Shown here piece by piece: positions 20,436-36,737 of a stretch of DNA of 64,000 nt (position 1 is its first letter; each line of letters starts with the position of its first letter). The notes below the pieces were generated by a model. That model did no database searches. It saw only the letters and a list, made by a program, of their open reading frames with translations, and was not told the DNA's origin. The DNA is from Nitrosomonadales bacterium (GTDB taxonomy: Bacteria > Pseudomonadota > Gammaproteobacteria > Burkholderiales > Gallionellaceae): the NCBI GenBank assembly GCA_016218415.1, contig JACRED010000001.1, positions 62,001 through 126,000 on the forward strand, written 5' to 3'. The translations under genes and the position numbers were made by a program.

Positions 20436-20464
20436 TGGACGGTCAGGCCAAAAAACGTTATGCT
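20436..20464 (+). promoter_or_regulatory. Candidate promoter for tRNA-Arg
   Basis: TGGACG (20436-20441) and TATGCT (20459-20464) with a 17-bp spacer, followed by a G+C-rich discriminator (GCGCGCC) like those of growth-rate-controlled stable RNA promoters. It sits 17 bp before the mature tRNA 5' end. Confidence 0.45.
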
Positions 20465-20481
20465 GCGCGCCTTCTCAGAAC

Positions 20482-20558
20482 GCGCCCGTAGCTCAGTTGG
20501 ATAGAGTATTGGTTTCCGAAGCCAAGGGTCACAGGTTCGACTCCTGTCGGGCGCGCCA
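20482..20558 (+). tRNA. tRNA-Arg (anticodon CCG)
   Basis: 77 nt with all four arms. The acceptor stem GCGCCCG pairs with CGGGCGC, the discriminator is G and CCA is encoded. The anticodon stem TTGGT/GCCAA encloses loop TTCCGAA, giving CCG, which reads CGG arginine codons. The T arm ACAGG-TTCGACT-CCTGT is canonical. Confidence 0.97.
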
Positions 20559-20683
20559 TCTTGAAGAATAATCGGCATGTTCCGTCTGATTCACCGCTTG
20601 CAGGCATTTGAAAATGCTATGTCCGTTTTAGAACGCGCGATGCGGGGGATGACAGTCTTTTCAGAATTCGACGTACCTGCTCG

Positions 20684-22084
20684 TCACACCACTTTCCCGG
20701 GGTTCATCAGCCCAAGCGGATCGAGGCTGTGCTTGATGCCGCGCATCAGTTCCAGTTCCAGGCTGCTCTTGTAGCGGGTGATCTCGTCGCGCTTGAGCTG
20801 GCCCAGCCCGTGCTCGGCGCTGATGCTGCCGTTCAGTTCGCCCACCACCTCGTACACGATACGGTTCACGTCATGCTCGTGCTGTTCTACGAACACCTTG
20901 TTCCGCGCCGCATCCGGCATCGAGGCGTTGTAATGGATGTTGCCGTCGCCCATATGCCCGAACGCCACGATGCGGATGCCGGGATATGCGTTGCACAGCG
21001 CGGCATCGGCGCGCGCGATGAATTCCGCGACATGGCTGATCGGCACTGACACATCATGCTTGATGCTGACGCCCTCGCGCTTTTGCGCTTCGCTGATGTT
21101 CTTGCGCAGTCTCCACCAGCGCTCCGCCTGGCCTTTGTCCGCGGTATCCTCGAATTCGATGACGCCGCCGGACGATACAAGCGCATCGCGCAATGCCGCA
21201 TCGAGCGGGACGTGGAGCACGTCGGTCAACTGGGTGATAACGACCCACTCATGTTTTTCCGCGAACGGCTCATCTGTATCGGGGATGTGTCTGAAGACAA
21301 GGTCAAGGCAGGAACGCGAGATGATCTCGAATGCGGCTATCTTGTCGCCACAGGTGGCGCGCAGGTGTGACAGCAACGCCACGGCAGCGGCAGGGTCATG
21401 CACGGCGATGCAGGCTGTCGCCATCGATTTGGGGCGCGGAACAAGTTTCAGCACGGCGGCAGTGATGATGCCCAGCGTGCCTTCCGCCCCGATGAACAGA
21501 TGCTTCAGGTCGTAGCCGGAGTTGTCCTTGCGCAGGCTGCGCAAGCCGCTCCACACGCGACCGTCCGGCAATACTACCTCCAGTCCCAGCACCAGATCGC
21601 GCGCGTTGCCGTAGCGCAGCACGCCGATGCCGCCCGCGTTGGTGGAAAGGTTGCCGCCGATCTCGCAGTGCGGCGCGATGGCGGTGAGGCCGAGCGGGAA
21701 CAGGCGCTCCGCCCGTTCTGCGGCTTCATGCAGCGCGGCGAGCTTGCAGCCCGCCTCGACGGTCACCGTGTAGTTGGTGGCGTCCAGCGCGAGGATGCGG
21801 TTCATGCGCGAGAGGTTGATCACGACCTGATTGCCGCCGTTTGCCAATGGCACCGACCCGCCGCACAAACTGGTATTGCCGCCTTGCGGCACGATGGCGA
21901 TCTGGTTGGCAACGCACAGCTTCACCAGCTCGGAGACCTGTTGCGTATCTGCGGGGAATACCACCGCCAGTGCCGTGCCGGTATATCGTCCGCGCCAGTC
22001 CGTGCAATACGGTGCGGACGGGTCGCCGGTCAGTACGAAATCGGCGCCCGCGATTGCGGCTAACGCATTGAGGGTCGTCAACAC
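20684..22084 (-). CDS. FAD-linked oxidase, GlcD/D-2-hydroxyglutarate dehydrogenase-like
   Basis: Flavoprotein of the FAD_binding_4 plus FAD-oxidase_C family (466 aa), oxidising a D-2-hydroxy acid and passing electrons to quinone or a cytochrome. Visible are the FAD loop VPQGGNTSLCGG, GGNLSTNAGG, and the C-terminal GHMGDGNIHYN and EHGLGQLKRD metal/substrate motifs. The last two and the length favour a D-lactate or D-2-hydroxyglutarate dehydrogenase, but the substrate cannot be settled. It is 32 bp downstream of a membrane c-type cytochrome gene on the same strand, a possible electron acceptor (inference). Confidence 0.88.
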   Translation of the reverse strand: MLTTLNALAAIAGADFVLTGDPSAPYCTDWRGRYTGTALAVVFPADTQQVSELVKLCVANQIAIVPQGGNTSLCGGSVPLANGGNQVVINLSRMNRILALDATNYTVTVEAGCKLAALHEAAERAERLFPLGLTAIAPHCEIGGNLSTNAGGIGVLRYGNARDLVLGLEVVLPDGRVWSGLRSLRKDNSGYDLKHLFIGAEGTLGIITAAVLKLVPRPKSMATACIAVHDPAAAVALLSHLRATCGDKIAAFEIISRSCLDLVFRHIPDTDEPFAEKHEWVVITQLTDVLHVPLDAALRDALVSSGGVIEFEDTADKGQAERWWRLRKNISEAQKREGVSIKHDVSVPISHVAEFIARADAALCNAYPGIRIVAFGHMGDGNIHYNASMPDAARNKVFVEQHEHDVNRIVYEVVGELNGSISAEHGLGQLKRDEITRYKSSLELELMRGIKHSLDPLGLMNPGKVV

Positions 22085-22116
22085 TTGCTCCGCCCGTTCA
22101 TCTCAAGGGCCAGGCG

Positions 22117-22860
22117 TCAGGATATTCCGGGGCGGAGCAACGGAATCCACATCTGGTACAGCGATGAAAAGATCATCACCGTGGAGGCCAGGCTGTAGCC
22201 GAATCCGCCTATGATCACCACCCACGCGAAGCCGGGCTCCAGCTTGGTCAGCCACCATGACACGATATCCACGATCAGGAATGCGAACGGCGTGGCGATC
22301 AGCAGTGCTTTGACCGGTGAACTGAAACCCGTGGCAAAACTGAATATCCAGCCCACGAAGAAAAAGATGAAGGAGATGCCGAACAGATGAATATGCGAAA
22401 CCCGGGTCAGGCTGGCGATGCTTGCGCCATGGTCGGTCGCCGCCATTTTCATCATCACATCCTTCTCGCCGATATTGGCCAGACCGGGCATGTTGGCATG
22501 GCAGGCGCTGCAATGTTCTTCGACGAGCGGTTTGATTTTGGTCTCCCAATCGCTTTCCGGCGCTCCTGCACGAACCCATTTGATCATCGCCAGCCTGGCT
22601 TCAGGCGGCGCATTTTCCTTCATCGAGCCATTCAGCTTGGATTCCAGCTTCGAGGCATTTTCGCCATCGTGGTTGCCGTGATAGCTGTACACGATGTCAT
22701 CGACTGACAGGCCGAACTTGCCGTCCGCCATGCCGTGAGTCAACATGATTTGCGCACCCGCCATCAGCAAACCCAGACCGATGACCAGCAGATAACCGGT
22801 GAAAAGCGACTTGATGGGCAAGGACAGGTCGGCCAAAGCGGTATCGTTTATTTCTTTCAT
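22117..22860 (-). CDS. Membrane-anchored mono-heme c-type cytochrome
   Basis: A 247-residue protein whose start at 22860 is set by GGGAGAG just upstream; the earlier in-frame ATG at 22947 lacks one. Topology: one transmembrane helix (about 18-40), a periplasmic domain of about 110 residues holding a single heme motif C117-S-A-C-H121, then three more helices (about 152-174, 180-202, 210-235). M124 or a later Met may be the sixth heme ligand. I do not recognise an assigned family. Single-heme proteins with this split topology are candidates for quinol or periplasmic electron transfer. It lies between priA and the FAD oxidase gene; co-transcription with the oxidase is likely. Confidence 0.8.
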   Translation of the reverse strand: MKEINDTALADLSLPIKSLFTGYLLVIGLGLLMAGAQIMLTHGMADGKFGLSVDDIVYSYHGNHDGENASKLESKLNGSMKENAPPEARLAMIKWVRAGAPESDWETKIKPLVEEHCSACHANMPGLANIGEKDVMMKMAATDHGASIASLTRVSHIHLFGISFIFFFVGWIFSFATGFSSPVKALLIATPFAFLIVDIVSWWLTKLEPGFAWVVIIGGFGYSLASTVMIFSSLYQMWIPLLRPGIS

Positions 22861-22943
22861 GTTGTCTCTCCCTATCGTTGATTTCTGCCGGCCATTATAC
22901 CTCCCTACCTGGCGGACCCTGCATCCCCATCTCGGGGGGTGAT

Positions 22944-25178
<2,235 letters not shown>

Positions 25179-25199
25179 ACGCTGCGATTGTCGCAGAAA

Positions 25200-25232
25200 A
25201 GCAAAAGCCGCAGGAGGTGCCTGCGGCTTCCG
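25200..25232 (-). terminator. Rho-independent terminator downstream of hemE
   Basis: Stem GCCGCAGG (25207-25214) / CCTGCGGC (25220-25227) with a 5-nt loop; on the minus strand it is followed by TTTTGCTTTT. It separates hemE from priA. Confidence 0.88.
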
Positions 25233-25251
25233 TTTGAACCACGCAACCGGC

Positions 25252-26316
25252 TTAGTGGTACTTGCGGCTCAGTTCATGCACCGCCTGAACCAGCGCTGCC
25301 GCGTGCTCAGGGTTGGAATGCTGCGAGATGCCGTGACCCAGGTTGAACACATGGCCGCTGCCGTAGCCGTAGCTGCCGAGGATGCGCTCGACTTCGGTGC
25401 GGATCGCATCCGGCGAGGCGAACAGCACGGCCGGGTCCATGTTGCCCTGCAGCGCGACCTTGTGGCCGACCTTCTGGCGGGCAATGCCGATGTCCATGGT
25501 CCAGTCCAGCCCCACCGCGTCGCAGCCGGTGTTGGCAATGCTTTCGATCCACAGGCCGCCGCCCTTGGTGAACACGATGGAAGGAATCTTCACGCCGTCC
25601 TTTTCCTTGATCAAACCATCCACGATGCGATGCGTGTAGGCCAACGAGAATTCGTGGAATGCCGCATGGGACAACACGCCGCCCCACGAGTCAAAAATCA
25701 TCACGGCCTGCGCCCCGGCTTCGATCTGTGCATTCAGGTAATTGATGACTGCCTGGGTGGTCACTTCGAGTATGTGGTGCATCAGCTTGGGTTCGTTGTA
25801 CATCAGCGTCTTGACCTTGGCGTAGTCGTCGCTGCCGCCGCCCTCGACCATGTAGCAGGACAGCGTGAACGGGCTGCCCGAGAAGCCGATCAGCGGCACG
25901 CGGCCGTCCAGCGCCTTGCGGATCTGCGATACCGCGTCGGTCACATACTTCAGGTCCTTGGCTATGTCAGGCACACGCAGCGCCTTGATGTCGGCCTCGG
26001 TTTTCAGCGGACGTTCGAACTTCGGGCCTTCGCCTTCGGAGAAATACAGGCCCAGCCCCATTGCGTCCGGCACGGTGAGAATATCCGAGAACAGGATCGC
26101 GGCATCCAGCGGGAAACGGTCCAGCGGTTGCAGCGTGACTTCGGTAGCATAGTCGGGGCTCTTGCACAGGCCGAGGAAGCTGCCGGCGCGTTTGCGTGTC
26201 TCGCGGTATTCGGGCAGGTAACGGCCGGCTTGGCGCATCATCCACAGCGGGGTGTATTCGGTCGGTTGACGCAGCAGGGCACGCAGGAAGGTGTCATTTT
26301 TCAGTTTGAAGTTCAT
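25252..26316 (-). CDS. hemE: Uroporphyrinogen decarboxylase
   Basis: Cytoplasmic heme-pathway enzyme removing four carboxyl groups from uroporphyrinogen III to give coproporphyrinogen III. The signature [19 protein letters not shown] at the N-terminus includes the substrate-binding Arg residues; [10 protein letters not shown] and the VMIFDSWGG segment are also typical. 354 aa is full length. It lies 35 bp after gltD on the same strand and ends in a clear terminator, so it may be the last gene of a gltBD-hemE transcript. Confidence 0.98.
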   Translation of the reverse strand: MNFKLKNDTFLRALLRQPTEYTPLWMMRQAGRYLPEYRETRKRAGSFLGLCKSPDYATEVTLQPLDRFPLDAAILFSDILTVPDAMGLGLYFSEGEGPKFERPLKTEADIKALRVPDIAKDLKYVTDAVSQIRKALDGRVPLIGFSGSPFTLSCYMVEGGGSDDYAKVKTLMYNEPKLMHHILEVTTQAVINYLNAQIEAGAQAVMIFDSWGGVLSHAAFHEFSLAYTHRIVDGLIKEKDGVKIPSIVFTKGGGLWIESIANTGCDAVGLDWTMDIGIARQKVGHKVALQGNMDPAVLFASPDAIRTEVERILGSYGYGSGHVFNLGHGISQHSNPEHAAALVQAVHELSRKYH

Positions 26317-26350
26317 GGTTCTCTCTTTATGAATTAAATTCTAAGACTGC

Positions 26351-27804
26351 TTAACGAGGCAAAACGGAACTACCCATCAGATACTCATCTACTGCGCGCG
26401 CGCACTGGCGGCCTTCGCGTATCGCCCATACCACCAGCGATTGTCCGCGACGCATGTCGCCTGCCGCGAACACCTTGTCCCTGCTGGTGCGGTAATTTTC
26501 GGTGTCGGCCTTGATGTTGCCGCGCGCGTCTTTTTCCACAGCGAAGGCATCCAGCACCTTCTGCTCGGGGTTGACGAAGCCCATCGCCAGCAATACCAGA
26601 TCGGCCTTCATCTCGAATTCGCTGCCGGCGATCTCGACCATCTTGCCGTCCTTCCATTCCACGCGCACCGCGCGCAGCTTTTCGACCTTGCCGTTGCTGC
26701 CGACGAACTCCTTGGTGGCGATCGCCCAGTCGCGCTCGCAGCCTTCCTCATGCGAGCTGGAGGTGCGCAGCTTCAACGGCCAGTTTGGCCATACCAGCGA
26801 CCTGTTCTCTTTTTCCGGCGGGCGCGGCATCACCTCGAACTGGGTAACGGACAGCGCGCCGTGGCGGTTCGAGGTGCCCACGCAATCCGAGCCGGTATCG
26901 CCCCCGCCTATCACAACCACGTGTTTGCCCCTGGCATCAATCGGATTTTTGCCGTCGCCCGCCACTTCCTTGTTCTGTGGGATCAGGAACTCCAGCGCGT
27001 AGTGCACGCCGTTCAGATCGCGGCCTGGAACAGGAAGATCGCGCGGGAACTCCGCGCCGCCGGCCAGGACCACCGCGTCGAATTTCTTCAGCAGTTCATC
27101 TGGGCTGAGGGTCTTCTTCGCGTCGTTGGCCGTGCCCCCGGCAGGCGCGTCCTTGCCGATGAAGGTGTTGGTCTGGAATTTCACGCCTTCCGCTTCGAGT
27201 TGCGCCATGCGCCAGTCGATGACGCGCTTGTCGAGCTTGAAGTCGGGGATGCCGTAACGCATCAGGCCGCCGATGCGGCTGTTCTTCTCGAACACCGTCA
27301 CGCTGTGGCCGACGCGCGCCAGTTGCTGTGCGGCGGCCAGTCCCGCGGGGCCGGAGCCGACCACGGCGACCTTCTTGCCGGTCTTTTTTTCCGGCGGCTG
27401 GGGCACGACCCAGCCGTTCTCGCCGGCCTTGTCGATGATCGCGTGCTCGATGGACTTGATGCCCACCGCGTTGTTGTTGATGTTCAGCGTGCACGCCGCC
27501 TCGCAGGGGGCGGGGCAGATGCGTCCGGTAATCTCGGGGAAGTTGTTGGTGGAATGCAGCACGTCCAGCGCCTCGCGCCAGTTGCCGCGATACACCAGAT
27601 CGTTCCAGTCCGGGATGATGTTGTTGACCGGACAGCCCGAAGTGCAAAAAGGAATGCCGCAATCCATGCAGCGCGCCCCCTGAATCTTGGCCTGCTCGTC
27701 ATTCAGATGCAGCACGAACTCACGGTAGTTCTTGCGCCTGTCCGCCACGGGCAGGCTGGCTTCGTTGATGCGCATGAACTCCATGAAACCGGTTGGTTTG
27801 CCCA

Positions 27805-27805
<1 letters not shown>
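26351..27805 (-). CDS. gltD: Glutamate synthase small subunit
   Basis: FAD-dependent NADPH-oxidising beta subunit supplying electrons to GltB. The start at 27805 gives [10 protein letters not shown] and overlaps the gltB stop by one base (TAATG); the frame is open further upstream inside gltB, but that is not GltD sequence. The N-terminal cysteines [14 protein letters not shown] and CPAPCEAAC bind iron-sulfur clusters. Two nucleotide-binding motifs are visible: [11 protein letters not shown] (FAD) and [11 protein letters not shown] (NADPH). 484 aa. Confidence 0.97.
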
Positions 27806-32469
<4,664 letters not shown>

Positions 32470-32944
32470 GTGTTCCCCAGTTCAAACTATAAAGCCCAAA
32501 TCACCGAATCAGAATCAATCTGAGCCGAAAATGGCGACACAACGTCACCACGTCAAAATTCAAAAGCGAAAGGGCGGAAATTCTACCTTGTCTGGGTATG
32601 ATGGGCAACCACGCCGACGCGCACGCATTGATTCGGCATGGGTAAATTGCTTCGCCCGCTCGGGCCGGGGTATCGGAAGCTTGATGTTTGGCTGTCGTTC
32701 AGCCTTAAACACCATTGACGAACCCGTCACTTGCATCAGTCAGCAATGATTGCCCGCTTCCTCTAACAAGCTGGTCCATGTGCAAATCGCGTCGTTCCCA
32801 TGATGCCTGCGGAAAGCCAACCGCCCGGATAAATTGTGTACAATCCCGCCGGACATGAATTGCGGCGTTATCCCGGGGCAAGTACCGCCGCCAAAAGTAC
32901 CGGCTTCAACCGATGCCCGCGACACAAACGACAAGGAGCAGGAG
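32470..32944. other. Intergenic region between gltB and the repeat lipoprotein gene
   Basis: 475 bases separating divergent genes. It must hold the gltB promoter (minus strand) and that of the lipoprotein gene; a TACAAT at 32839-32844 is a possible -10 for the latter but lacks a good -35. A small GGCTG/CAGCC hairpin lies near 32700. No convincing gene, tRNA or long repeat was seen; a 72-codon frame at 32531-32749 has no supporting signal. Confidence 0.6.
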
Positions 32945-33571
32945 ATGGCAAAGTTCATACAGGCGGGGCGTGCGGCATTGATCGTGACCATGATAGCCGG
33001 GCTGGGCGGTTGCAATGAGAAAGAGAAAGCGCCGCCACCCGCCGTTGCGCTCACCGTCGGCGGTACGGTCTCCGGGCTTGCCGGCAAAGGACTGGTGCTC
33101 CAGCTCAATGGCGCGGACGATCTGGCGGTCAGCGCCAGCGGCAAATTCAATTTTCCCAAAGCCTTAAACAAAGGCAACGCTTACGCTGTCACCGTCAAGG
33201 CCTCGCCCTCCGCGCCAGTAAAACAAACTTGCACGGTCAGCCAGGGTAACGGCAGCATCGCCGGAGCGGCAGTCAACAACGTCACCATTGCGTGCACCAC
33301 CAACAGCTATGCCGTAGGCGGCAAGGTCGCCGGGCTTACAGGCAAAGGATTGGGACTGCAACTCAACGGAACCCACGATGTCGCGATCGAGAAGAACGGC
33401 AATTTCATTTTCCCCGGCATCCGCCTGCCCGATGGCAGCGACTACCGCGTTGCCATCAAAACCATGCCTGCCCGGCAAATGTGCGCCATCGAACCCATCA
33501 GCGCCGCGCCGGACAACGACACCATCCATATCGTTTCTGTAACCTGCTCCAGGAAGAGCACCGTTAAATAA
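32945..33571 (+). CDS. Putative lipoprotein with two tandem repeat domains
   Basis: A 208-residue exported protein. The ATG at 32945 follows AGGAGCAGGAG; the signal peptide ends in a lipobox (LGGC). The mature part is two copies of an about 80-residue unit, each beginning VGG-x-V-x-GL-x-GKGL-x-LQLNG and each carrying a Cys pair (TC...AC in unit one, MC...TC in unit two) that could form a disulfide. Each unit looks like a small beta-sandwich, as in other surface proteins with VGGTVSGL repeats. Function unknown. It is first of four plus-strand envelope genes. Confidence 0.75.
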   Translation: MAKFIQAGRAALIVTMIAGLGGCNEKEKAPPPAVALTVGGTVSGLAGKGLVLQLNGADDLAVSASGKFNFPKALNKGNAYAVTVKASPSAPVKQTCTVSQGNGSIAGAAVNNVTIACTTNSYAVGGKVAGLTGKGLGLQLNGTHDVAIEKNGNFIFPGIRLPDGSDYRVAIKTMPARQMCAIEPISAAPDNDTIHIVSVTCSRKSTVK

Positions 33572-33724
33572 TCGCGAAGAATTTGTCCAGCTATTGCGGG
33601 TGTATCGGGACAGCGGGCATGCGTGAGATTCATTCATGCCTCGCCCGAGAGTACAAATTATAAAATTCCCCCCTGAAGGGGAATGCGAAATAAAACCATC
33701 GAGAATCAAATCAGGGGATATGCC

Positions 33725-35890
33725 ATGAATAAGTTATCTTTGGCGATGATTGTTTGTTCTATCGCGATGGTTCTTGTTGCCTGCACTGACGGAAGCACTT
33801 CAAATTCATCGGTTGCATCGGATATCCCCGATTACTGGGCGCCGACAGTCCTGTCCACGACCCCGGCCAATGGCGCAATTGTACCCGGCAATTCCGCGAT
33901 TACTGCCACGTTCAGCGAAGCCGTCGATCCCGCCACAGTAAACACCTCAACCTTTCTTGTTGCAGGCATTATGGGTACGGTCACGTACAGCGGCACGACC
34001 GCGACATTCACGCCATCAACTCCGCTGGCGTCTGGCACTACATACGCTGTTACGATCACTACAGGAGTTAGGGACTTCGCGAATAATTCGATGGGCTCGA
34101 ATTATTCGTCGACATTTACGACTGCTCCACCTGATTTAATACCACCTGCCGTTTCATCTACCAGCCCGATTGATGCCGCATCTGCGGTTGCTACAAATGC
34201 CGCCATTAACGCTACATTCAGCGAAGCCCTGGACCCTGCAACCGTTACATCAGCTACGTTTACTTTGCTGAATGGCACAACACCGGTTGCTGGTACTGTA
34301 ACGTATACAAGCACAACCGCGACATTTACACCCTCAACACTATTGGCCGGCGGCACACTTTATACAGCCACGATCACAACAGGCACTAAGGACCTGGCGA
34401 ATAATGCGATAAGTTCGAGTTACACATGGTCGTTTACGACCGCGGTTCCTGATCTTACGCCGCCCACTATTTTATCGACTAGCCCGGCGGGCGCGGCATT
34501 GTCTGTTTCCTTCAATACGGCCGTCTCAGCCACTTTCAGTGAGGCGATGAACCCTGCAACTGTCTCGGCGGCAAACTTTACCTTGATGAATGGCGCAACG
34601 CCCGTTTCTGGATCGGTGACGTACAGCGGTACAACCGCAACATTTACACCTTCAGTACCATTAGTCCACAGCACGCTTTACACGGCTATGGTTTCTACCG
34701 GCATTAAGGATCTGGCAGGCAACGCGATGTCGACAAATTGTTCTTGGACATTTACTACGTTTACGCTGACTCCGTCACCGCCACCGCCCCTGAACCAATC
34801 GGTTGCATACCAAAATGACTACGCTCACTCAGGGTATGTAACTTTGGGTGCGCCTATTACTTTCCCGGCTACGCCGACCTGGTCCGTCACACTCAATGGT
34901 GCGGTTTCGTATCCGCTGATCGCAGGGGGAAAAGTGTTCGTCACTACAGCAGGATTGGGAGCAGGTTACGGTACGGAGTTGTATGCACTCGATAAACTCA
35001 CCGGCGTTGTTGCATGGGGGCCTGTGGCGATTCCGGGAACCTACTTATGGTCCGGACTTGCCTACGATCATGGCAAGGTGTTTGTAGTCAATTTTAATGG
35101 TCTGCTGAAATCCTTCGATGCGGCTACGGGCCAAGCAGGCTGGAGTATACAGTTACCTGCATACTGGATTGATGCACCACCAACTGCAGTCAACGGCATA
35201 GTTTACGTGGGAGCTCAATCTTATGGGAGGCTTTATGCAATTGATGAATCGAACGGCAACATATTATGGACTGCTCAGGTAGCTGGCGGTGGGAAGAGCT
35301 CGCCTTCGGTATCCAGCGACGGGGTCTTTGTTACCTATCCTTGCCAAGCTTACAAGTTCAACCCGTTCTCCGGGGCAACCCTTTGGCATTATTTGGGAGG
35401 TTGTTCTGGAGGCGGTGGCAGGACATCGCCCTATGCCAATGGCCTGCTGTATATGAGGGACTCGTCAAATCCAACGGGGCTGATTTTCGATGCTGCGACA
35501 GGAACGCAGACTGGCACTTTCAATACCGATTTGTGGACCCCGATCCCTGCTTTTTCTGCACAAGCAGGTTTCTTCCAGAGTGCCGGAACGCTACAGGCTA
35601 TCGATTTGGTTACACATAACGTCCTTTGGAGCTTTACGGGTGACGGCCTGCTTGTCTCCGCGCCTATTGTCATCGACCAAGTTGTTGTGGTTGGCTCCAG
35701 TTCCGGCAATGTTTATGCCGTTAATGCGGTTACTGGTGTGCAGATTTGGAGCGGAACCGCAGGTGCCGCAATTGCGGCACCTGATGAACATAATGTTTCT
35801 CAACCGCTTACAGGCTTCGGTGCGGGTGAAGGGTATTTGGTGGTTCCTGCCGGGAACGTGTTAAGCGCGTGGCATATTTCCGGTCCCTGA
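33725..35890 (+). CDS. Lipoprotein with three Ig-like repeats and a PQQ-type beta-propeller
   Basis: A 721-residue predicted surface lipoprotein. The start at 33725 follows AGGGGAT, and the signal peptide ends in LVAC. Three Ig-like (Big_5/SbsA-type) repeats lie at about residues 33-135, 137-240 and 243-350, each with a PP-x-V/I-x-STSP opening, TFSEA(L/M)(D/N)PATV, GTVTY and a TFT(T) ending. A Pro-rich hinge leads to a PQQ-like beta-propeller (about 361-721) with repeated A-x-(T/S)G-x-x-x-W blades. No Trp-docking or metal ligands were recognised that would prove a PQQ dehydrogenase, so a binding or assembly-scaffold role is as likely. Function not assigned. Confidence 0.8.
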   Translation: MNKLSLAMIVCSIAMVLVACTDGSTSNSSVASDIPDYWAPTVLSTTPANGAIVPGNSAITATFSEAVDPATVNTSTFLVAGIMGTVTYSGTTATFTPSTPLASGTTYAVTITTGVRDFANNSMGSNYSSTFTTAPPDLIPPAVSSTSPIDAASAVATNAAINATFSEALDPATVTSATFTLLNGTTPVAGTVTYTSTTATFTPSTLLAGGTLYTATITTGTKDLANNAISSSYTWSFTTAVPDLTPPTILSTSPAGAALSVSFNTAVSATFSEAMNPATVSAANFTLMNGATPVSGSVTYSGTTATFTPSVPLVHSTLYTAMVSTGIKDLAGNAMSTNCSWTFTTFTLTPSPPPPLNQSVAYQNDYAHSGYVTLGAPITFPATPTWSVTLNGAVSYPLIAGGKVFVTTAGLGAGYGTELYALDKLTGVVAWGPVAIPGTYLWSGLAYDHGKVFVVNFNGLLKSFDAATGQAGWSIQLPAYWIDAPPTAVNGIVYVGAQSYGRLYAIDESNGNILWTAQVAGGGKSSPSVSSDGVFVTYPCQAYKFNPFSGATLWHYLGGCSGGGGRTSPYANGLLYMRDSSNPTGLIFDAATGTQTGTFNTDLWTPIPAFSAQAGFFQSAGTLQAIDLVTHNVLWSFTGDGLLVSAPIVIDQVVVVGSSSGNVYAVNAVTGVQIWSGTAGAAIAAPDEHNVSQPLTGFGAGEGYLVVPAGNVLSAWHISGP

Positions 35891-35992
35891 CTCTGGCGTA
35901 CTTTTCGATATTGTCAGGAAGCAGAAAACGAGAATCGTTTTGATCAGATAAGCGGCTTGCCAGTCGCTATATCGCTACTAGTGGAGTAAAGC

Positions 35993-36568
35993 ATGAAAAA
36001 AATTTCAATCGCCGCACTTTTTTGTTCGTTGATGGCAGCACCCGCAATCGCGTCCGACTTGTATGCATCCATCAAGCTGGGGCAAGTTTTATATGCCTAC
36101 CCGAGCAACGGTTCTTCAAGCACAGGCGGGGGCTATGGCAACGGGACCATGACCAATGACATGCAAACCGGATTCGGATTGTTGGCGGGTTACGAGATCA
36201 ACCGGCATTTTGCCGCCGAGATGGAAGTCAACAATCTGGGCGGTTTTGAAATCAATAGCCGGACAGTCAAGGGCAGAGCCGTTGCGGTAAGCGGGGTCTA
36301 TTTTCACAGGTTCAATGAGAAATTCTCGCTGGGCGGCAAACTGGGTATCGCCAGAAGCACACTGACGGCAACCATGAAGCCCGGTTATGTCGCGGCTTTT
36401 CCTTTGACCGCAAACAGCACAGGCATGAAGCTCGGCTTTTACGGCCAGTTCAATTTCAACCCAATGTTTGGCATTCGTGTCGGATGGGATCTCTATCCGG
36501 TGGGCGACAAGGACAGCTCCAGATCAGGCGCCCTGTTGTCGTATGTCGGCGGCGTGATCAAGTTTTAA
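35993..36568 (+). CDS. Outer-membrane beta-barrel protein
   Basis: A 191-residue protein with a clear signal peptide (cut near AIA-SD) and alternating hydrophobic strands ending in the C-terminal aromatic signature GGVIKF. The pattern GFGLLAGYEIN, FAAEMEVN, YFHRFNEKFSLGGKLGIARS and FGIRVGWDLYPV is that of small eight-stranded OmpA/OmpW-like barrels. GGAG lies upstream at good spacing. It has no peptidoglycan-binding domain. Function unknown. Three hairpins follow immediately. Confidence 0.82.
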   Translation: MKKISIAALFCSLMAAPAIASDLYASIKLGQVLYAYPSNGSSSTGGGYGNGTMTNDMQTGFGLLAGYEINRHFAAEMEVNNLGGFEINSRTVKGRAVAVSGVYFHRFNEKFSLGGKLGIARSTLTATMKPGYVAAFPLTANSTGMKLGFYGQFNFNPMFGIRVGWDLYPVGDKDSSRSGALLSYVGGVIKF

Positions 36569-36674
36569 TCCGGCATTTCCAACGCTTGGGGGCCGGATTG
36601 ATAACAGCGTAAGCGTGGCCCGGTAGACGCATCCGCCACGCTGTCTCAGACGACCGGTCCCTGCCCACCGGTCG
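36567..36674. other. Three successive 8-bp hairpins
   Basis: AATCCGGC (36567-36574) / GCCGGATT (36592-36599); AGCGTGGC (36612-36619) / GCCACGCT (36635-36642); CGACCGGT (36651-36658) / ACCGGTCG (36667-36674). All stems are perfect. None has a T tract, so they are not standard terminators. The first stem starts within the stop codon of the barrel gene. Confidence 0.6.
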
Positions 36675-36737
36675 CTTCCATGACTCGATAAAATTCCTGC
36701 GTGGTAAAATCCAAACCGTTGTCCCTATGCACGCAAA

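Noticed and set aside
32531-32749. 72-codon basic reading frame between gltB and the lipoprotein gene
   Set aside because: No ribosome site, no hydrophobic or structured pattern, and the composition resembles non-coding DNA.
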